The notes beneath the pieces were generated by a model. The model worked only from the letters and a program-made list of their open reading frames with translations. It was not told the origin of the DNA and did no database searches. From assembly GCF_040581405.1 (NCBI RefSeq), contig NZ_CP137157.1, forward strand, positions 2,850,001 through 2,914,000: a stretch of 64,000 bases of DNA. The letters are read 5' to 3'. Origin of the DNA: Komagataeibacter sucrofermentans DSM 15973 (GTDB taxonomy: Bacteria > Pseudomonadota > Alphaproteobacteria > Acetobacterales > Acetobacteraceae). Positions 37,947 to 47,076 of the stretch are shown one piece after another (the stretch's first letter is position 1; every line of letters starts with the position of its first letter). The translations under genes and the position numbers were made by a program.

Positions 37947-39269
37947 ATGAAAGCGCCCGCCCTCGGGCCGGAATTCGTGGGCCGCACAGGGCAGATACTG
38001 GAACGGCTGAACCGGCTGTATCCGGCCCTGATCGACCTGTCGCTCACCCGGCTTGAAACGTTGCTTGGCCGCCTTGGCCACCCCGAGCGCCACATGCCGC
38101 CGGTCGTGCATGTGGCGGGCACCAACGGCAAGGGCAGCACCTGCGCCTTCATGCGCGCCGTGGGGGAAGCTGCGGGCTGGCGGGTGCATGTGCTCACCTC
38201 GCCCCACCTCGTGCATGTGACCGAGCGCTTCCGCATTGCGGGCCAGATCGTGAGCGAACACGAACTCGCCGCCGTGCTTGAAGAGATCGAACAGGTCAAC
38301 GCAGGCGCCCCCATTACCGTATTCGAGGTGCTGACAGCGGCAGGCTTCATGCTCAGCACCCGCCATCCGGCGGATCTGACCATTGTGGAAGTCGGCCTCG
38401 GCGGCCGGTTTGACGCGACCAACGTGATCCAGCGCCCGGCAGCCTGCGCCATTACCGCCATCTCGATGGACCACGAGGCCTTTCTGGGCGATACGCTGGC
38501 TGCCATTGCAGGCGAGAAAGCCGGGATCATCAAGCACGGCGTGCCGGTCGCCACGGGCCGCCAGCCTGCCGCGGTGATGGAGGTTATTGCCCGCACCGCA
38601 CAGGCACAGGAAGCCTCGCTGTGGCGGCGCGATCATGAATGGTTCATCGAACCGGCAGCAGACGGCACGGGCCTGCGCTACCGCGACGTGCACGGCACGC
38701 TGGACCTGCCCCTGCCCGGCCTGCGCGGCGCCCACCAGATTGATAATGCGGGACTGGCCATCGCCACCCTGCGGGCAAGCAGCCTGCCGGTACCCCGCCA
38801 AGGCTGGGCAGGCATTGCCCAGGCCCGCTGGCCCGCGCGCATGCAGCGCCTGTCAGGCCATCTGGCCGCCATGCTGCCTGCGGGGTGGGAACTGTGGCTT
38901 GATGGTGGCCACAACCCCGGCGCGGGTGAAGTGCTGGCGCAGGTGATGGACGGGTGGGCGGACCGGCCCACCCATCTGGTCATTGGCATGAAGCAGACCA
39001 AGGATGCCACCGGCTTCCTCGCCCCGCTGCTGCCGCGTGCCGCCTCCATTCAGGCCGTGGCGGAGGAAGGCCAGCATCTGGCCCAGCCCGTGGCCGACAT
39101 CGTGGCCGCATCCGGCGGTCGCGCCACGGCAGGCCCGACCCTGCACGCTGCCCTGACCCACCTCGTGGCCAAGGCAGGCGCGGATGCCCTTCCTGCCCGC
39201 GTCATCATATGCGGCAGCCTGTATCTGGCAGGCGTGGCGCTACAGCAGGATGGCTGGCAGCCAGACTGA
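37947..39269 (+). CDS. folC: Bifunctional folylpolyglutamate synthase / dihydrofolate synthase
   Basis: FolC adds glutamates to folates and makes dihydrofolate. The 440-residue protein has the ATP loop VAGTNGKGSTCAFM near residue 55, the Mur-ligase family segments EVGLGGRFDATNV and ISMDHEAFLGDTL, and LDGGHNPGAGEVLAQ. Trp-synthase, accD and folC clustering is common in alphaproteobacteria, and it starts 18 bases after accD. Confidence 0.94.
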   Translation: MKAPALGPEFVGRTGQILERLNRLYPALIDLSLTRLETLLGRLGHPERHMPPVVHVAGTNGKGSTCAFMRAVGEAAGWRVHVLTSPHLVHVTERFRIAGQIVSEHELAAVLEEIEQVNAGAPITVFEVLTAAGFMLSTRHPADLTIVEVGLGGRFDATNVIQRPAACAITAISMDHEAFLGDTLAAIAGEKAGIIKHGVPVATGRQPAAVMEVIARTAQAQEASLWRRDHEWFIEPAADGTGLRYRDVHGTLDLPLPGLRGAHQIDNAGLAIATLRASSLPVPRQGWAGIAQARWPARMQRLSGHLAAMLPAGWELWLDGGHNPGAGEVLAQVMDGWADRPTHLVIGMKQTKDATGFLAPLLPRAASIQAVAEEGQHLAQPVADIVAASGGRATAGPTLHAALTHLVAKAGADALPARVIICGSLYLAGVALQQDGWQPD

Positions 39270-39277
39270 AAACGGAT

Positions 39278-39364
39278 AAAAGTTTCTGGTGAAGCTTTTT
39301 GAAAAAAGCTTCAAAAAAAGAATGCCGCCTTATTTTGAAAAAGGCGGCACCCAGAAACTTTTAC
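39278..39364. repeat. Intergenic palindromic repeat, copy 5
   Basis: A full-length copy: AAAAGTTTCTGGTGAAGCTT, then the AAGCTTC hairpin, then GCCGCC ... GGCGGC, ending CCAGAAACTTTT. Located between the convergent 3' ends of folC and the sugar porter. Confidence 0.87.
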
Positions 39365-39376
39365 TTTTATATCAGC

Positions 39377-40792
39377 CTACTTCTCCTGCGGCAGTGGCGT
39401 ACCCTGCCCAATCTCGCGCAACGGCAGGCCCGCCATCAGGCGCTGCTCGATCTTTTCAAGCGACATGTCCCGCGTCTCGGGAATAAAGCGCCACGTAATC
39501 AGCACGAAGAACAGGTTGAAGCCCGCAAACAGCCAGAAGGTCGGGCCATTGCCCATCCACTGCAGCAGCGACAGGAAGCTTGCGCCCACGATCATGTTGG
39601 CGATCCAGTTGGTGAGCGTGGAGATGGAAATGCCAAGGTCACGCCCCTGCAACGGCTGCACCTCCGAGCACAGCACCCACATCAGCGGCCCCGCCGACAT
39701 GGCGAAGCCGGAAATATAGATCAGCAGCATGAACACCGCGATGATCTGCTCCGACTGGTCCAGATGCGGGCGGTTGAGCATGAAGCCAAGGCAGCCCATG
39801 CCCACGGCCATGATCAGGAAGCCAGTATAGAGGATCGGCTTGCGGCCCCAGCGATCGACAAGGCCAATGGCGATGAAGGTGGCCAGCATGTTCACCAGCC
39901 CCACCATGGCGGTGCACCACAGCTGCGCGGGGCCAACATAGCCTGCGAGCGCGAAGATCTTGGGGGCGTAGTACATCACCACGTTCACGCCGGCGAGCTG
40001 CTGCATGACCTGCAGCGTCATGCCCAGGAAGATGGAGCGGCGGAAATTGCGGTTGTTGCGCAGCAGGCTCCAGCCGTGCTGCTTCTGCTGCAGCTGGCGG
40101 CTGATGTTCTGGATCTCCTGCATGGCCACGCTCCGGTCGCTGCGCAGGTCTTCCAGCACTTCCAGCGCTTCCTTGCGGCGGCCGCGCATCATGAGCCAGC
40201 GCGGGCTGTAGGGCAGGAACAGCACGCCAATCAGGAACAGCACGCCCGGCACGGCGGCCACGGCGAACATGCCGCGCCAGTTGCCCGCATAGCTGAACAT
40301 GGTGTTGCTGAGAAAGGCGATGAAGATGCCCGCCGTGATCATGAGCTGGTAGGTCGAGATCATGGCGCCACGCGCCTGCTCACTTGCAATCTCGGACAGG
40401 TAGAGCGGCGCCGTGAACGCCGCCACCCCGATGGCAAGCCCCATGATGAGCCGCCCTGCAATCATGGACGGGATCGACCACGCCAGCGCGCAGGCCAGCG
40501 AGCCCGCCACGAACACGGCCGCCCCCACCAGCAGCGCATGCTTGCGCCCGATCTGGTGCGACATCCAGCCCCCGCACAGCGAGCCAACGGCAGCACCACC
40601 CATCATGGCGCTGACAATCCATTCCTGCTGCAGGGTGGTGGCGTGGAAGGTGGCAGCTAGCAGGTCGAGCGCACCGGAGATGACCCCGATATCAAGCCCG
40701 GCCATGAGGCCTGCAAGTGCCGCGAGGCAACCAATAATGAGGGTACGCATCCGTGCCGAATCAAATACGGCGGGCGCGGGCTGATTTTCCAT
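39377..40792 (-). CDS. MFS sugar porter (GalP/AraE-like proton symporter)
   Basis: A 471-residue 12-helix transporter of the sugar porter family. Signature parts are GWMSHQIGRKHAL (motif A, degenerate), GRLIMGLAIGVAAFTAPLYLSEIA, the QQLAGVNVVMYYAPKIF helix and PETRDMSLEKIEQRL at the C terminus. Closest in pattern to E. coli GalP. Monosaccharide/proton symport is expected; the sugar is not predictable. Confidence 0.88.
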   Translation of the reverse strand: MENQPAPAVFDSARMRTLIIGCLAALAGLMAGLDIGVISGALDLLAATFHATTLQQEWIVSAMMGGAAVGSLCGGWMSHQIGRKHALLVGAAVFVAGSLACALAWSIPSMIAGRLIMGLAIGVAAFTAPLYLSEIASEQARGAMISTYQLMITAGIFIAFLSNTMFSYAGNWRGMFAVAAVPGVLFLIGVLFLPYSPRWLMMRGRRKEALEVLEDLRSDRSVAMQEIQNISRQLQQKQHGWSLLRNNRNFRRSIFLGMTLQVMQQLAGVNVVMYYAPKIFALAGYVGPAQLWCTAMVGLVNMLATFIAIGLVDRWGRKPILYTGFLIMAVGMGCLGFMLNRPHLDQSEQIIAVFMLLIYISGFAMSAGPLMWVLCSEVQPLQGRDLGISISTLTNWIANMIVGASFLSLLQWMGNGPTFWLFAGFNLFFVLITWRFIPETRDMSLEKIEQRLMAGLPLREIGQGTPLPQEK

Positions 40793-40836
40793 TAAAATCC
40801 GGTCCTTTGATATTTTTCTTGTTGCCGGTGATCACA

Positions 40837-41379
40837 TTATTCCTGCCGCGCGAGACCGGTCAGGAGAAAGAACGATACACCATATTCGCGCGTGCGGTCG
40901 GGATCATGTTCCAGCAGCCTGTCAATGACAAATCGTTTTACCCTAAAAACAACAGGGCTATCTGATCTATGCCCTGCTTCACAGTCCGATTCCATGACTT
41001 CCATCATATTTGCAAGCCATGGAAGCACGCCGGGGCGCTCGGTCAGCACAAGCGGTGCCCGTGGCGAGAACAGGACCGTGCCACGCGCGCGCAGCGTGTC
41101 CAGCCCGGCGGCCGTGGTAATGTGGTAAAGATAGCCATCCGGCCCGTCATCAGGGCGCAGGCTGCGCGCCGGGACCAGGGCCAGCCCCAGGGTTGCGACA
41201 TCAAGATAGGTCAGCGCATGCGGGCGGTCCGTCGTGGCGGTGGCAAACAGGTCGGGCTGGGGCACCACGGGCGGCGGTGGCGCGGCGAGAGGCGCCACGG
41301 GCCGCCTGCGGCGCGGGTGCCGGGGCGCCGTGGGTATGAGCGGCAGTCCCGCCATCCTGCCTTTGCGCTCCCGCCCCAT
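40837..41379 (-). CDS. Hypothetical protein with a weak ADP-ribosyltransferase-like segment
   Basis: A 180-residue protein I cannot assign. After a basic, proline-rich N terminus (about 50 residues) there is GYLYHITTAAGLDTLRARGTVLFSPRAPLVLTERPGVLPWLANMM. This resembles the YHITxxxNLxxILxxG start of small ART-fold proteins such as KptA and DarT-like families, but the resemblance is short and I would not name it on this. A second ATG eight codons in has a better ribosome-binding site. It has no antitoxin-like neighbour. Confidence 0.55.
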   Translation of the reverse strand: MGRERKGRMAGLPLIPTAPRHPRRRRPVAPLAAPPPPVVPQPDLFATATTDRPHALTYLDVATLGLALVPARSLRPDDGPDGYLYHITTAAGLDTLRARGTVLFSPRAPLVLTERPGVLPWLANMMEVMESDCEAGHRSDSPVVFRVKRFVIDRLLEHDPDRTREYGVSFFLLTGLARQE

Positions 41380-41443
41380 GCATCCGCCCCATCAATACCG
41401 GCTCACGCCCCGACAGGGCCGCGCCTGCTCCGTTCAACCACCC

Positions 41444-41941
41444 TCAGCCACACGCGGCGCACAGGCCTTCAGCCTCGATGGTGGTCTGGCGCATTGTAAA
41501 GCCCCGCGCCTTCGTCACCTCAAGCAGTGCCTTGAGGATATGGGGATCATCGAGTTCGGTCACCCGCCCGCACGCGCTACAGATCAGAAATTGCGCCGCA
41601 TGGACATGCCCATGGCAGGCATGCCCCGATTCCAGCATGTGTCGGCACCCCACAAAGGCCGAAAGCCGCTCGATCTTGTGGATCAGCCCCTGCTCCATCA
41701 GAAAATCCAGCGCCCGGTACACCGTGGGCGGCGCCACCGGCCTGCCCCGGCTGGCGCGGATCTGCTCAAGCAGTTCATAAGCGCCGAGCGGCCGCTCGGC
41801 GGCGAGCACCAGCCCAAGCACCAGACGGCGCATGTCGGTCAGCCTGACCGAGCGCGCGGCGCACAGGCTGGCTGCCTGCTCAAGCAGGGCCTCGATCCCT
41901 GCGGGCAGGCCGGTTCCAGCCGTCTGTGTCATGCGGGCCAC
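41444..41941 (-). CDS. zur: Fur-family regulator, Zur-like
   Basis: A 165-residue Fur-superfamily protein: a winged helix (LGAYELLEQIRASRGRPVAPPTVYRALDFL), followed by a metal-binding region with HACHGHVHAAQFLICSACGRVTEL and a C-terminal CAAC. The pattern fits Zur better than Fur. The GTG at 41941 has AGGAG with 7-base spacing. It follows a 43-residue membrane peptide gene by 63 bases. Znu transporter genes are not in the window, so zinc specificity is inferred. Confidence 0.78.
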   Translation of the reverse strand: MARMTQTAGTGLPAGIEALLEQAASLCAARSVRLTDMRRLVLGLVLAAERPLGAYELLEQIRASRGRPVAPPTVYRALDFLMEQGLIHKIERLSAFVGCRHMLESGHACHGHVHAAQFLICSACGRVTELDDPHILKALLEVTKARGFTMRQTTIEAEGLCAACG

Positions 41942-42004
41942 TGCGGTGCTCCTGTGCGGTTGCCGGGGGGTTCCGACTACCCTGCCCGGTGCCCCGGCAG
42001 GCGG

Positions 42005-42136
42005 TCAGTCCGGCAGGTGATCCACCCACATGGCCATCAGGGCCACGAAAAGGGCAAGTCCCGCATGTATCCAGATCAGCCCGCGCAGCGTCAAGACAGG
42101 AACCTGCGGGGCGCGTGCGCGCGGGGTCTGTGTCAT
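42005..42136 (-). CDS. Small single-span membrane peptide upstream of zur (43 residues)
   Basis: A 43-codon frame on the reverse strand begins MTQTPRARAPQVP and then has a hydrophobic helix (LTLRGLIWIHAGLALFVALM) followed by AMWVDHLPD. AGGAGGA lies about 9 bases before the ATG. It precedes the Zur-like gene in the same direction and may be cotranscribed. The amphipathic start and single helix suggest a small inner-membrane protein. No family known to me. Confidence 0.6.
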   Translation of the reverse strand: MTQTPRARAPQVPVLTLRGLIWIHAGLALFVALMAMWVDHLPD

Positions 42137-42214
42137 GGCGTCGGCTCCTCCTGTCGCATTGCTCGGTTATGCATGCGCCAGAAGGCTGGATTTTTTCTTA
42201 ATATGAAGAAGTGT

Positions 42215-42299
42215 AAAAAGTTTTTGGTGAAGCGTTTTGCAAAAAACTTCAGAAAGAACGCCGCCTTTGTGAAAAAAGGCGACCTCCGAAAACTTTTAT
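42215..42299. repeat. Intergenic palindromic repeat, copy 6
   Basis: AAAAAGTTTTTGGTGAAGCG, a drifted GAAGC/ACTTC hairpin, GCCGCCTTTGTGAAAAAAGGC, then CCGAAAACTTTT. It lies immediately downstream of the flavin reductase stop (reverse strand). Confidence 0.8.
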
Positions 42300-42312
42300 C
42301 TTCCGGGCCGCA

Positions 42313-42807
42313 CTACTCGCCCGGCGCGTGAGGCAGCATGTGGTAGCTGCGGTTGAAATAGACCAGCCCGCCACGGGGGCTGGAATTGCGCAGGCTTTCC
42401 ACCGCGCCAAACATGACGCTGTGGGTGCCTACTTCCACAATGCGCTCGATGCGGCAGTCAAGCGACAGCACGGCCTCGTTCAGCACGGGCGCACCCGTGG
42501 TCAGCGTATCCCAATGGCCGGAACGGAAGCGCTCGGCCTGCTCGAGCGGGCTTGCGAACACGCCCGATATATCCTGCTGGTCGGCGGCAAGCACGTTGAT
42601 GCACATGGCGGCATCCACCCGAAAGCGGTCGCGCACGCGGGAGTTGCGGTTGAGGCAGACCAGAACCGTGGGCGGCGTATCGGTTACCGAACACACGGCA
42701 GACGCGGTAAAACCCGCCGGGTCTTCCAGTGTTCCCGTCGTGACAACATTTACGGCCGCGCCAAGGCGGGCCATGGCGTTGCGAAAGGTGAGGGCGTCAA
42801 TCCCCAT
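42313..42807 (-). CDS. Flavin reductase domain protein (FMN-binding, RutF/HpaC-like)
   Basis: A 164-residue split-barrel flavin reductase: FRNAMARLGAAVNVVTTG at the start, GFTASAVCSVTDTPPTVLVCLNRNS in the flavin-binding region and GLVYFNRSYHML at the end. Such enzymes supply reduced FMN/FAD to a two-component monooxygenase; no oxygenase partner is adjacent. It is divergent from the HIBYL-CoA hydrolase-like gene. Confidence 0.85.
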   Translation of the reverse strand: MGIDALTFRNAMARLGAAVNVVTTGTLEDPAGFTASAVCSVTDTPPTVLVCLNRNSRVRDRFRVDAAMCINVLAADQQDISGVFASPLEQAERFRSGHWDTLTTGAPVLNEAVLSLDCRIERIVEVGTHSVMFGAVESLRNSSPRGGLVYFNRSYHMLPHAPGE

Positions 42808-42933
42808 GGTGCTTCTGCCTTCGGTAACTGTGCATGCCTGTAGTCCGCACGCAGCCGTGACGCGGGACAGCAGCGGAGGTAGCGCATTCTATCGCCATTG
42901 AATACCGCAAAACCACATGAAAGGACGCAACCC

Positions 42934-43995
42934 GTGCCCCCCGAACCCATACAGACCACCGTGCAGGGCGTGCTCGGCCGCATCACGCTCGCCCGCCCCG
43001 AAGCGCTCAATGCCCTGAACCTGGGCATGATCGACCACATTGCCACCACCCTGCACACATGGCGCCATGACCCACGGATTGAAACCGTGCTGCTCGACAG
43101 CACCAGCCCCCGCGCCTTCTGCGCAGGCGGCGATATCCGCGCCATCCGCGCCCTGTTGCAAGAGCATGGGCTAGAGGCGGCAACACAACCCTTCCGCCAC
43201 AGCTACCGGATGGCCTCGATGCTGGCGGGCTACCCCAAGCCGGTTGTCTCGTTTCTTGACGGGATCTGCATGGGCGGCGGCGTGGGCCTTGGCGGGCATG
43301 TGCGCCACCGCATCGTGACCGAGCGCGCCTGCGTGGCCATGCCCGAAAACGCCATTGCGCTGACACCGGATGCAGGCGGGTCCTACCTCCTGTCGCGCGC
43401 GCCGGGTCTGAGCGGGCTGCGCCTTGCCCTGACCGGGGGGCGCATGAACGCCACCATGGCCATCGCCGCAGGCTTTGCCGACCGGCAGGCCCCCTCCGGC
43501 GCACTTGATGGCATAAGGCAGGCGCTCACCCACATGCCCGCAGGCCAGGTGATGGACAGCCTGCCACCCTGCCCCGCCCTTGATGGCGGGCCGGACACCA
43601 CCACCATCGCCCCGGTCTATGATGCGCCGGACGTGGCGACGGTCATCGCGCGGCTACAGGCCCATCAGGCGCCCTGGGCGCAGGCCGACCTTGCCGCCCT
43701 GCGGGGGGGCTGCCCGTTTTCACTGTGCATCACCTTTGCCGCCTATCATGCAGCCCGCGCCCTGCCCGACCTTGACCATGTGCTCGAGCAGGAGTTCCAG
43801 CTCATCTGCCAGCTACTCCGCCGCCCCGATTTTGCCGAGGGCGTGCGCGCCCGCCTGATCGACAAGGACAACGCGCCGCGCTGGTCACCGCCCACGCTGG
43901 CCGATGTGTCCGGCCACGAAATTGCCTCCTGCCTGCAAAACCATGCATCCTTTTCCCTCGACCTGCCCGTGCCCGATGCGGATCAGGAACAATAA
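42934..43995 (+). CDS. Enoyl-CoA hydratase/isomerase family protein, 3-hydroxyisobutyryl-CoA hydrolase-like
   Basis: A 353-residue crotonase-fold protein. The oxyanion-hole blocks are STSPRAFCAGGDIRAI and GICMGGGVGLGGHVRHRIVTE, and PENAIALTPDAGGSYLLSRAPG matches the hydrolase/ECH_2 group, whose C-terminal extension (about 340-350 residues total) is also present. These act in valine degradation. A GTG at 42934 preceded by AAAGGA with 8-base spacing is the likeliest start; a TTG at 42898 is the alternative. Confidence 0.85.
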   Translation: MPPEPIQTTVQGVLGRITLARPEALNALNLGMIDHIATTLHTWRHDPRIETVLLDSTSPRAFCAGGDIRAIRALLQEHGLEAATQPFRHSYRMASMLAGYPKPVVSFLDGICMGGGVGLGGHVRHRIVTERACVAMPENAIALTPDAGGSYLLSRAPGLSGLRLALTGGRMNATMAIAAGFADRQAPSGALDGIRQALTHMPAGQVMDSLPPCPALDGGPDTTTIAPVYDAPDVATVIARLQAHQAPWAQADLAALRGGCPFSLCITFAAYHAARALPDLDHVLEQEFQLICQLLRRPDFAEGVRARLIDKDNAPRWSPPTLADVSGHEIASCLQNHASFSLDLPVPDADQEQ

Positions 43996-44014
43996 ATTAT
44001 CACCCGTAAAGTAG

Positions 44015-45442
44015 ATGAAAATGCCCTTCTCCACCCGTTACGCCCCCGCCACCCATCACAGCCGCCTGGGCGATGAATTCTATGACGTGGTTCAGGCCGC
44101 CACCTTCCCCGCCCATATCCTGCGCTACCGCAATCATGATGTTTCGCCCCGCATTGGCCTTGATGGGCTGACGGATGAAGAGTGGATCCGCCATTTCGGC
44201 CATTTCGACCCCCTGCCCGGCTCGCTGCCCCGGCCACTTGCCCTGCGCTATCACGGGCATCAGTTCCGGTCGTACAACCCCGATCTGGGCGATGGGCGGG
44301 GCTTCCTGTTCGCGCAGCTCATGGACAGCGTGGATGGCCGCCTGCTTGATATCGGCACCAAGGGCAGCGGCACCACGCCGTGGTCACGCGGGGGGGATGG
44401 ACGGCTGACGCTCAAGGGCGGCGTGCGTGAAATCCTGGCCAGCGAGCGACTTGATGCGATGGGCGTGCGCACTTCGCGCACACTGAGCGTGATCGAAACC
44501 GGCGAGGCGCTGCACCGGGGCGACGAGCCCTCGCCCACGCGCTCATGCGTGCTCGCGCGGCTCAGCCATTCGCACATCCGCATCGGCACGTTCCAGCGCC
44601 TTGTCGCCAATGATGACAGGGCCAGCCTCGGGCACCTCGTGGCCTATGTGCTCGAGACCTACTACCCCCATCTTGCCAATGAACCCGACCCCGCGGCGGC
44701 GCTGTACGATGCCGCCACCACCCGCATGGCCGAAATGACGGCGCAATGGATGACGGCAGGCTTCGTGCACGGGGTGCTCAATACCGATAACATTAATCTG
44801 ACCGGCGAGAGCTTCGATTACGGCCCGTGGCGGTTCCTGCCCAGCTTCGACCCCCGCTTCACCGCCGCCTATTTCGACCATTCGGGCCTGTATGCCTATG
44901 GCCGCCAGCCCGAGGCGATGATGTGGAACGTGGCCCGGCTGGGCGAGTGCCTGATCGCGCTTTCGTCACTTGAGAAAATTCAAAGTATTTTTGATGACTT
45001 CTGGGAGAGATATGAAAGATTCCTTGATATTTCTGTATTGAACCGGCTTGGTGTCAATGAAATTTCAAGAAAATCATCGCAACATCTGCGTGAATGTCTG
45101 TTCTCGTTCATGGAAGAAAGCCAGATTGGGTTTGAATTTCCGTTTTTTGACTGGTATGGTGGCCCCAAGAGCCAAAAACGGGCCGTATCAGGACCGCGTG
45201 CATCTTTTTATGCACAGAACAGTTTCCGCCCCGTGCAGGATGCGCTCATGCAGCATGAGCCCGTGGCAGGCCGTGACCTGTCGCACCCCTATTTTACTGA
45301 CGGGGTGCCGTGCCTGATGCCGGTCGAAACCGTGGAAGCCCTGTGGCAGCCCATCGCCACGGCCGATGACTGGAGCGGCCTGCACGCCACCATGGGGCAC
45401 ATTGCCCGCATGAAGGCCGCCCTCGGCAGCCCGCCCCGCTGA
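44015..45442 (+). CDS. selO: Protein adenylyltransferase SelO (YdiU/UPF0061)
   Basis: A pseudokinase-fold enzyme that transfers AMP to Ser/Thr/Tyr of redox proteins. The 475-residue product has the family blocks RYHGHQFRSYNPDLGDGRG, DIGTKGSGTTPWSRGGDGRL, LKGGVREILASE and HGVLNTDNINLTGESFDYGP with the metal-binding Asp/Asn. Length equals E. coli YdiU (478). Odd: codons from about 44970 to 45180 (residues 320-388) are strikingly AT-rich compared with the rest of the gene. Confidence 0.93.
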   Translation: MKMPFSTRYAPATHHSRLGDEFYDVVQAATFPAHILRYRNHDVSPRIGLDGLTDEEWIRHFGHFDPLPGSLPRPLALRYHGHQFRSYNPDLGDGRGFLFAQLMDSVDGRLLDIGTKGSGTTPWSRGGDGRLTLKGGVREILASERLDAMGVRTSRTLSVIETGEALHRGDEPSPTRSCVLARLSHSHIRIGTFQRLVANDDRASLGHLVAYVLETYYPHLANEPDPAAALYDAATTRMAEMTAQWMTAGFVHGVLNTDNINLTGESFDYGPWRFLPSFDPRFTAAYFDHSGLYAYGRQPEAMMWNVARLGECLIALSSLEKIQSIFDDFWERYERFLDISVLNRLGVNEISRKSSQHLRECLFSFMEESQIGFEFPFFDWYGGPKSQKRAVSGPRASFYAQNSFRPVQDALMQHEPVAGRDLSHPYFTDGVPCLMPVETVEALWQPIATADDWSGLHATMGHIARMKAALGSPPR

Positions 45443-45518
45443 GCGGGCAGGCGGCCCCCACGGGGGAACCGGGGCGATACGGATGAATTATAACAATAAG
45501 GAAGGAAAAGGCACCCGC

Positions 45519-46997
45519 ATGAACACCCAGTCCCCCCCAACCCAGAACACGCAGCAACCAACCGAACCATTGCCCGATCTGTCGCAGATCGAGATTTCAC
45601 CCAACGCACGCAAGACCCTGTGGCTCGCAGCCATCGTGGCCGCAATCTGTGGCGGCCTCTATGGTTACGATACCGGCATCGTGTCGGGCGCGCTCCTGCT
45701 CATCACCAAGGATTTCCACCTCAGCAGCTTCCTGCAGGAGATGGTGGCCTCCGCCATCCTCGCGGGCGCCGTGCTTGGCTCGCTGCTCACCGGCTGGCTG
45801 TCGGAGCATTATGGCCGGCGCAAGTCGGTCATGATCGTCACGGCGGTGTTCGTTCTTGGCGCGTTGGCCTGCGCGTTTTCGCCTGATGTGTATACGCTCA
45901 TCGTGGCCCGCGTGTTCCTCGGCCTTGCGGTCGGTGGCTCCACGCAGGTGGTGCCGATGTACATCTCGGAACTCGCCCCCGCGCACAAGCGCGGCCACAT
46001 GGTCACGATGTTCAACATCGCCATCGGCATCGGCATCTTTGCCGCCAACATCATCGGCTTTGCCGCGCGTGATTCATGGGGCTGGCGGCCAATGGTGGCC
46101 ATTGCGGCCATTCCGGCGGCGGGCGTGTTCATCTCCATGTTCTTCCTGCCCAAGAGCCCGCGCTGGGCGGCAGAGCATGAAAGCCTGGATTCCGCCCTTG
46201 AGCAGCTCCAGCGCATCCGCACCTCCGAGCGCGAGATCCGCCGCGAGATGCGCCGCATCCACGCCAACGCCAATGAGGAAACCGACCCGCGCGATGTCGG
46301 CTGGCGCGGCATCCGCCAGCCCTGGGTGCGCCCGGCACTGGTGGCCGCCCTTGGCGTCGCCTTCTTCACGCAGGCAGGCGGGCTTGAGATGATGATCTAC
46401 TACGCGCCGACCTTCCTGTCGGATGCGGGGTTTGGCAGTTCATCGGCGCTGATGGCCAGCATTGGCATTTCCATCATCTATCTGGTCATGACCGTGCTGG
46501 GCTCGAACATTGTTGACCGCATCGGCCGCCGCCGCCTTGTGCTGGTCATGGGGCCGGGCAGCGTGCTGAGCCTGATCGGGCTGGGCATCATGTTCCTCGC
46601 CCACCCGCAGCCGGGCAGCATGGGCAGCTGGCTGATCATCGTGTTCATGCTGCTGTTCATGGTGTTCAACGCCGGTGGCATTCAGGTCGTGGGCTGGCTG
46701 CTTGGTGCCGAGATGTTCCCGCTTTCCATGCGCGGCAACGCCACCAGCCTGCATTCGGCCATGCTGTGGGGCAGCGACCTGCTGGTGACCAGCACGGCGC
46801 TCACGCTGGTCACCAAGATCACGCTGGGGGGCACCATGTGGTTCTATGCCGGGGTGAACCTGCTTTCGGTGCTGTTCGTGTATTTCATGGTGCCGGAGAC
46901 GCGCGGCGCCTCGCTTGAGGATATAGAGGAGGCCCTGCGCGAGGGCCGCTTCCGCCCCACGCGCGGCAACACCGCGATCGTGGAGGAAGAGGAATAA
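45519..46997 (+). CDS. MFS sugar porter (second copy type)
   Basis: A 492-residue 12-helix transporter: GLYGYDTGIVSGALL at helix 1, GWLSEHYGRRKSVM (motif A), GRRRLVLVMGPGSV and C-terminal PETRGASLEDIEEAL, all diagnostic of the sugar porter family. The N-terminal tail of about 40 residues is Gln/Pro/Thr-rich. I chose the ATG at 45519, with AAGG about 13 bases upstream in an AAGGAAAAGG run, rather than 45483. It shares the family, but not close identity, with the porter at 39377. Confidence 0.87.
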   Translation: MNTQSPPTQNTQQPTEPLPDLSQIEISPNARKTLWLAAIVAAICGGLYGYDTGIVSGALLLITKDFHLSSFLQEMVASAILAGAVLGSLLTGWLSEHYGRRKSVMIVTAVFVLGALACAFSPDVYTLIVARVFLGLAVGGSTQVVPMYISELAPAHKRGHMVTMFNIAIGIGIFAANIIGFAARDSWGWRPMVAIAAIPAAGVFISMFFLPKSPRWAAEHESLDSALEQLQRIRTSEREIRREMRRIHANANEETDPRDVGWRGIRQPWVRPALVAALGVAFFTQAGGLEMMIYYAPTFLSDAGFGSSSALMASIGISIIYLVMTVLGSNIVDRIGRRRLVLVMGPGSVLSLIGLGIMFLAHPQPGSMGSWLIIVFMLLFMVFNAGGIQVVGWLLGAEMFPLSMRGNATSLHSAMLWGSDLLVTSTALTLVTKITLGGTMWFYAGVNLLSVLFVYFMVPETRGASLEDIEEALREGRFRPTRGNTAIVEEEE

Positions 46998-47075
46998 AGG
47001 TTTTGGGGTGCCGCCTTTTTGAAAAAAGGCGGCGTTCTTTAGAAGCTTTTTGAAAAAAGCTTCACCAAAAACTTC
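46998..47075. repeat. Intergenic palindromic repeat, copy 7 (reverse orientation)
   Basis: GCCGCCTTTTTGAAAAAAGGCGGC comes first, then AGAAGCTTTTTGAAAAAAGCTTC and ACCAAAAACTT. Both hairpins are nearly perfect. It sits between the convergent 3' ends of the sugar porter and the S9 peptidase, beginning at the porter's stop codon. Confidence 0.9.
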
Positions 47076-47076
47076 C

